A stretch of 11,163 nt of DNA from Cochliopodium minus. Lineage: Eukaryota > Discosea > Himatismenida > Cochliopodiidae. The notes under the pieces are model-generated. The model ran no database searches. It was not told where the DNA came from and was given only the letters and a program-made list of their open reading frames with translations. Of the stretch, positions 7,093 through 11,163 are shown piece after piece. The stretch spans positions 26,695-37,857 of the forward strand of contig JAMYWO010000161.1 in NCBI GenBank assembly GCA_024220525.1, in the 5' to 3' direction. The position numbers and the translations under genes were made by a program. How positions within the stretch are numbered: position 1 is the first letter of the stretch; every line of letters starts with the position of its first letter.

Positions 7093-10000
7093 ATGTCTCA
7101 AATTAAATCGGATTTGCAAGAATTGAAGAATGAATACAAAGATCATCCTCACATAAAACGTAAAATCAATCAATTATAATCACCTAATTTGGTAAACAAA
7201 ATTTCAAAAAAAAATAGATATTGATGGATCAACTGAGATGATAACATTTGTATTCCATTATGGAGAGATATCGCTTGATTACACTATAATACCAGATCAA
7301 AGCTATCCAAGTAAAAAAAAAAACAAAAATGAGTTATTATTATTATTTTGACTTTAATCAATGGATGGATTACTCTTTATTTAAATGATCACTCTTTTTC
7401 AATTTAAAACATCTTATCCCTTATATTTTTGTATGATAAAAGAAAACACGCAAATATTTTCTCCAAATGGAGAATTACATAAGAATGATAAATTATTGAA
7501 GATAGTGAGAGATTTGGAATCAGAATGTTGCAAATTGTATGGAATAGAAATGGTCAAATCAGGAAATAAAAATACCAATACCAACAATAATAAAAATAAT
7601 AACAATAATAACAATAATAACACGATATCAAACAACAATGAGATCAATATCTTCGAGAAAGAAGATACAGACAACAACAGTGATAACAAAAGGAAAAGGA
7701 CAGGCAGAAACGGTCTGGTAGAAGATGCCAAAGACATGATCTCTTTCTACAAGAACAAGAAAGGATATCTCAAAGATCTCAAATGGGAAAACGAGATTTT
7801 TCTTTGCACTTTCGATGTCTGCAAGTCCGGCGTCAAAGAAGTGAGCTTCTCCGTCTCTTATGAGGGCTACCCCAAGCTTTGCAACGTCTGGACTGATGAC
7901 GGTCAGAAACAGCACAAGAACAAAAGTCTTCCTGAGGTTTTGGAGATGATGGAAAAGGAGTACACTCAAAAATACAAAAGTGGAAAGTTAAACAAAGGTA
8001 ACTTTACTTTTCTTTTTTTTTTACATTTTTTTTTTTCTAGAATTTTTAAAAATAAATTAAAATAAATTTCCAATTCATTAATTAAATGGAATGTTCGTAA
8101 ATCGATATATTGAAAATGTGAAACTATAATTTTCCTTTAAAGTGTATTTTGGAATCGCATTTATATTCAAATAAATTCTGTATTAATCAAAAAAAAAAAA
8201 ACAACAAATTATCAAAAAAATTTTTATTCATTAAATGTTTATAAATAAAATTTGCTAAATTAAAAAAATTTAATCCATAAATTATTTCATTTGGAAATTT
8301 ACTTTCATTTCAAAAATTTTTTAAAAGAGATGACAAAATATTTCTCGTTTCAAAATTTTATTTTAATATACTAAAAATAATTTTAATTATTGTCACTTTT
8401 GATTTTTATAGATGATTCTTCTGAAGATGATTCTGGCGATTCTAACGACAGTAGCAACAGCAATAGTGACAGCGATAGTGATTCTAATTTATGTATAGAA
8501 GTTCCAGAGGATGATGCGTTTCATCTTGAGTTGGAAAGAGACATCGAACAAGTTAAGAAAAAATGGGGAGACAAATCTATAGATGTAATTATTTTTTATA
8601 TTTAATTTTTATTATTTTTATTATTTTTTTATTTTATTTTTATTTTTTTTAATTTTTTTGTTTTTAATCAATTTTTTTTTAACAATTTTTAAAATTTTTT
8701 TTAAAGTTTTTTACATTTTTTAATTTTTGCTTTTTTTTAGGTTAAAGATCCTATTGTGGATAGTGTAGAAGTTGTTTTGTATTTGGATCCCAAATTTTTG
8801 ATGCAAGGTGTTTGTAATGCTTGGGGAATCAAAAGGGACATTCCCATTGCTGTAAGTATATTAAAAAAAATAATAAATAAAAAGAATAACAAAAATTAAA
8901 ATTTTAAAAAAAATAAAATAATATTGAAAAGATTAAAAAATAAAAAGATTGAAAAATATGAAAAAAATAAGTAAAAAATAAATAAAAAATAAATAAAAAT
9001 TGAAATTATAGATTAGAGTTTGTGATATTAATTGTGGGAACTACATGAGTGCTAACATCCCCAACATCAAAATTGAACACAAAGGCCATATAGAATGTGG
9101 TGTGTCAGGTTAAAAAAAAACAATTCAAAAATCAAAAATTAAAAAATCTACAATAAATATAAAATCTAAATTCTAAAATAAAAATAATTATTTAAATTAT
9201 TTTTTAATTATTTTTTAATTATTTTTTTAGATCAACTTGGATCTATTGCCAGAATTTTTACTGAGCAAGAATGGTCCAATTACAAGAAAAACCCCAAAAA
9301 ATTTCAAGAAAACATCAAGAAAACCAAGACAGGAGAGAATGACATACATATTGACGATGAATACATGGAGGATGAAGAAAATGAGGAAGACAAGAATTTT
9401 GAGGGGAAGAAGTCTGGATTTTTCGGCAGTTTTTTCTCTTCTGGCAAAAAAATTGATTCAAGGAAATATAAATCTTTAAATGTTGATAAAAACACAGTGA
9501 ACTTAATTATTGAAATGGTAAAAGAGATTTTTTTTGTTAATTTTTTTTTTTTAATATTCTTGTTTAATTTTATTTATTTTTTTAATTTTAATCTAAACAT
9601 ATAATTACAGAAGAACTTTAATTTATTTTACAACAGTTTAAAATTTGTTATAAATTAATATCCGCTAACAAAGTTGTAAATTTTGGACATATCTATATAA
9701 TTACAGAAGAGAACTTTTATTTATTTTGTTTAATATTTCAATTTTTTTCATAATTTTTAAATTTTTTGTTGTTTTTTCATTTTTTTTGTATATTTTAATT
9801 TTTTAAATTTTTAATCACAATTTATTTATATAATTTTAAACCTTACTTTCATTATTTATAAACGTTATTTTATTTTTAATTTAAAAAAAAATTTTTACAT
9901 TTTTTTTTTTCAGAAAAATTTTATTTTTTTCAAAAAATTTCATTTTATTTTGTTATTTTAATAATTTTTTTTTATATTTTTTTAATTATTTTTTTAAAAT

Positions 10001-10930
10001 TATTTTATTATAATTTTTTTACAGGGATACACAGAAGAACAAGCTTTCCACGCAGTCCGACAAAAAGGAGACCTAGAAGAATCCATCAACCTCCTCGTGA
10101 AAAAACCCAAAGAATGCACCGAAAGTTTCCACCAACAACAACTCAAAATGAAGAAGGAAGAAGAGAAGAGTTCAAAGGGTTTGCATCCTTCCTTTGAAGA
10201 AAGTCAGAAGAGATCACAGAGGAAGAAGATGTACGAACCTTCTAACAATTCTTTTGGATTTTTGCCTCGTCTTTTGGAGTATTGCAAGTTGAGGTTGAAT
10301 TCCATCAATGAGTTTTGTGTCGTTTGTGATCAGACTCATCTTTTTGGTAAAAAAAAAAAAAGTTTAAAAAAAAAAATTTGAAAATAAAAAGATAAAACTC
10401 AAATAAAAAATTTTGAAAATTAGAAAAAGAGTTAAAACCAAATTATTTAAAAATATAATTAAATTATTCAAAAATATAATTAAATTAAAAAATATAATTA
10501 AATTAAAAAAAATTAAAAAAATTAAGATTATTCGCAAAATTTATTTTAAAAAAAAAAAAAATTAAAGATTATTAAAATTATATCAAAAAAAAAACAATAT
10601 TCATGAAATAAAAAAAAATCAAAATTTAGAATAATCAGAATAAAATAAAAAATTGTTTAAATACTCAAAGAATACTCAAAAAAAATTTTAAAAGATTTAA
10701 TAAAGATAAATCTTTTTTTCTTTTTTTTTCTATAGGAGCACCCATGTTGAAACCAGCAGTATGTAACAGAGAACTATGTGTGTTTTCTTTTTCCAAGTTG
10801 GGTGTGATGAAGAATGCTGCCGAGGGACTTGCTACCCAAGCGGAAGTTGTGGATTTCTTGCTTGCTACTGCAAAGTCTGCCGCTGTTTCACAAAGAAGAG
10901 AGATGATTTTCGATCCTTTTCCATCTATTG
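7093..10930 (+). CDS. PARP6/PARP8-like ADP-ribosyltransferase, N-terminal part
   Basis: Nine exons: 7093-7159, 7218-7310, 7443-7997, 8412-8584, 8741-8851, 9012-9108, 9231-9517, 10025-10346 and 10736-10930, giving 633 residues in one frame; the gene runs off the right edge. Residues 1-80 resemble an RWD/UBC-like fold (LQELKNEY, then a beta strand and SYP). An Asn-rich linker (about 95-120) follows. A second RWD-like block (about 170-235) has FLCTFDV, SYEGYP and VWTDD, as in UBE2Q N-termini. An Asp/Ser linker starts at 239. Residues 297-390 (VDSVEVVLYLD, NAWGIKRDIPI, QLGSIARIF) follow the PARP6/8 pattern. A UBA domain lies at about 447-487 (LIIEMGYTEEQAF). The diagnostic PARP6/8 block is last: GFLPRLLEY, CVVCDQTHLFG, MLKPAVCNRELCVFSF, LATQAEVVDFLL and FDPFPSI, with Cys 559, 562, 578 and 583. 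The catalytic domain should follow. The family call is strong; the module names at the N-terminus are inferred. Confidence 0.85.
7564..7621 (+). repeat. Asn-rich AAT/AAC tract in PARP-like gene
   Basis: In-frame AAT/AAC triplets with a few AAA and ACC encode an Asn-rich linker, including a run of nine Asn. It separates the two RWD-like segments. The tract is A-rich on the coding strand and likely length-variable. Confidence 0.85.
7998..8411 (+). other. PARP-like intron 3 (414 bases)
   Basis: Phase-1 intron, donor GTAACT, acceptor TTTTATAG. Mixed A- and T-rich sequence; no gene or RNA structure recognised. The flanks join GKLNK|DDSSEDD in frame. Confidence 0.75.
9518..10024 (+). other. PARP-like intron 7 (507 bases), splits UBA
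   Basis: Phase-0 intron, donor GTAAAA, acceptor TTTTTTACAG. It interrupts the UBA domain exactly between Met and Gly of the MGY loop. It contains an imperfect direct repeat (9600-9727) and otherwise T-rich sequence with no coding potential. Confidence 0.85.
9600..9727 (+). repeat. Imperfect direct repeat inside intron 7
   Basis: Copies at 9600-9629 and 9696-9727 share TATAATTACAGAAGA, then ACTTT, then ATTTATTTT. The second copy has two extra bases and one substitution. The starts are 96 bases apart. Each copy holds a splice-acceptor-like ATTACAG. Confidence 0.75.
10347..10735 (+). other. PARP-like intron 8 (389 bases)
   Basis: Phase-1 intron, donor GTAAAA, acceptor TTTCTATAG, strongly A-rich on the coding strand with a pyrimidine tract just before the acceptor. 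It contains three tandem copies of an AATATAATTAAATTA unit. It interrupts the conserved Cys block between HLFG and APMLKP. Confidence 0.85.
10447..10507. repeat. Three-copy AAATATAATTAAATTA repeat
   Basis: Three near-identical units with a period of about 19-21 bases in intron 8, differing mainly in the length of the leading A-run. Confidence 0.65.
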
Positions 10931-11163
10931 GTGAGAAAATTATTCTTTTTTAATAAATTTGTCTTTGTCTTTGTTTTTTGTTTCTTTATTTTTATTTTCA
11001 TTTCATATTTCATATTTCATATTTTTATTTTACTTTTTATTTTTTATTTTTATTATTTTTGTTTCTTTATTTTTTATCTTTTTAAATTATATTTTTATTT
11101 TTTATTTTTTATTTTTTATTTTTTATTTTTTATTTTTTATTTTTTATTTTTTATTTTTTATTT
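10931..11163 (+). other. PARP-like intron 9, start only
   Basis: Donor GTGAGA follows FDPFPSI at phase 1. The rest of the window is T-rich intron with no acceptor that restores a plausible exon. The exons for the catalytic domain lie beyond the right edge. Confidence 0.75.
11097..11163. repeat. (ATTTTTT)n heptamer repeat
   Basis: A perfect period-7 array of one A and six T that reaches the right edge, so its length is unknown. It lies in the last intron. Confidence 0.9.

Noticed and set aside
7385-7442. ATG at 7385 as the true start of the PARP-like gene
   Set aside because: Exons 7093-7159 and 7218-7310 splice in frame with good GT-AG sites and give RWD-like sequence, and a promoter box lies just upstream of 7093.

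Overview
The window looks like nuclear DNA of an AT-rich microbial eukaryote. Coding exons of moderate composition sit in introns and spacers made almost only of A and T, with long A-runs, T-runs and short-unit repeats such as AAAAAT and ATTTTTT. Introns are GT-AG, mostly with GTAAAA-like donors and T-rich or A-rich TAG/CAG acceptors. All three visible gene ends use TAA, and the 672-codon intronless gene has no internal stop, so the standard code applies. The lineage cannot be fixed from the sequence: an amoeboid or flagellate protist or a very AT-rich fungus would all fit. Nothing prokaryotic, viral, transposon-like or CRISPR-like was seen.

Four genes lie head to tail on the + strand. (1) 100-600 is the 3' end of a kelch-repeat protein with one intron. 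(2) 993-3011 is an intronless SART1/Snu66 gene, a U4/U6.U5 tri-snRNP splicing protein, with an N-terminal Hub1-binding (HIND) motif. (3) 3485-6829 is an intron-dense major-facilitator transporter of the SLC49 (FLVCR/MFSD7/DIRC2) type. It reads cleanly except for about 430 bases in the middle, where the frame cannot be kept open. (4) 7093 to beyond the right edge is the N-terminal two thirds of a PARP6/PARP8-like mono-ADP-ribosyltransferase. It carries two RWD/UBC-like segments and a UBA domain ahead of the conserved Cys cluster; the catalytic domain is outside the window.

The genes do not form an obvious pathway. Two of them touch ubiquitin-type systems: the SART1 HIND motif binds the ubiquitin-like protein Hub1/UBL5, and the PARP-like protein has RWD and UBA modules. 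The most interesting points are the ubiquitin-flavoured PARP6/8 architecture, an abrupt change in synonymous codon choice inside SART1, the frame-broken middle of the transporter, and complementary A-rich/T-rich introns that could fold around an exon.
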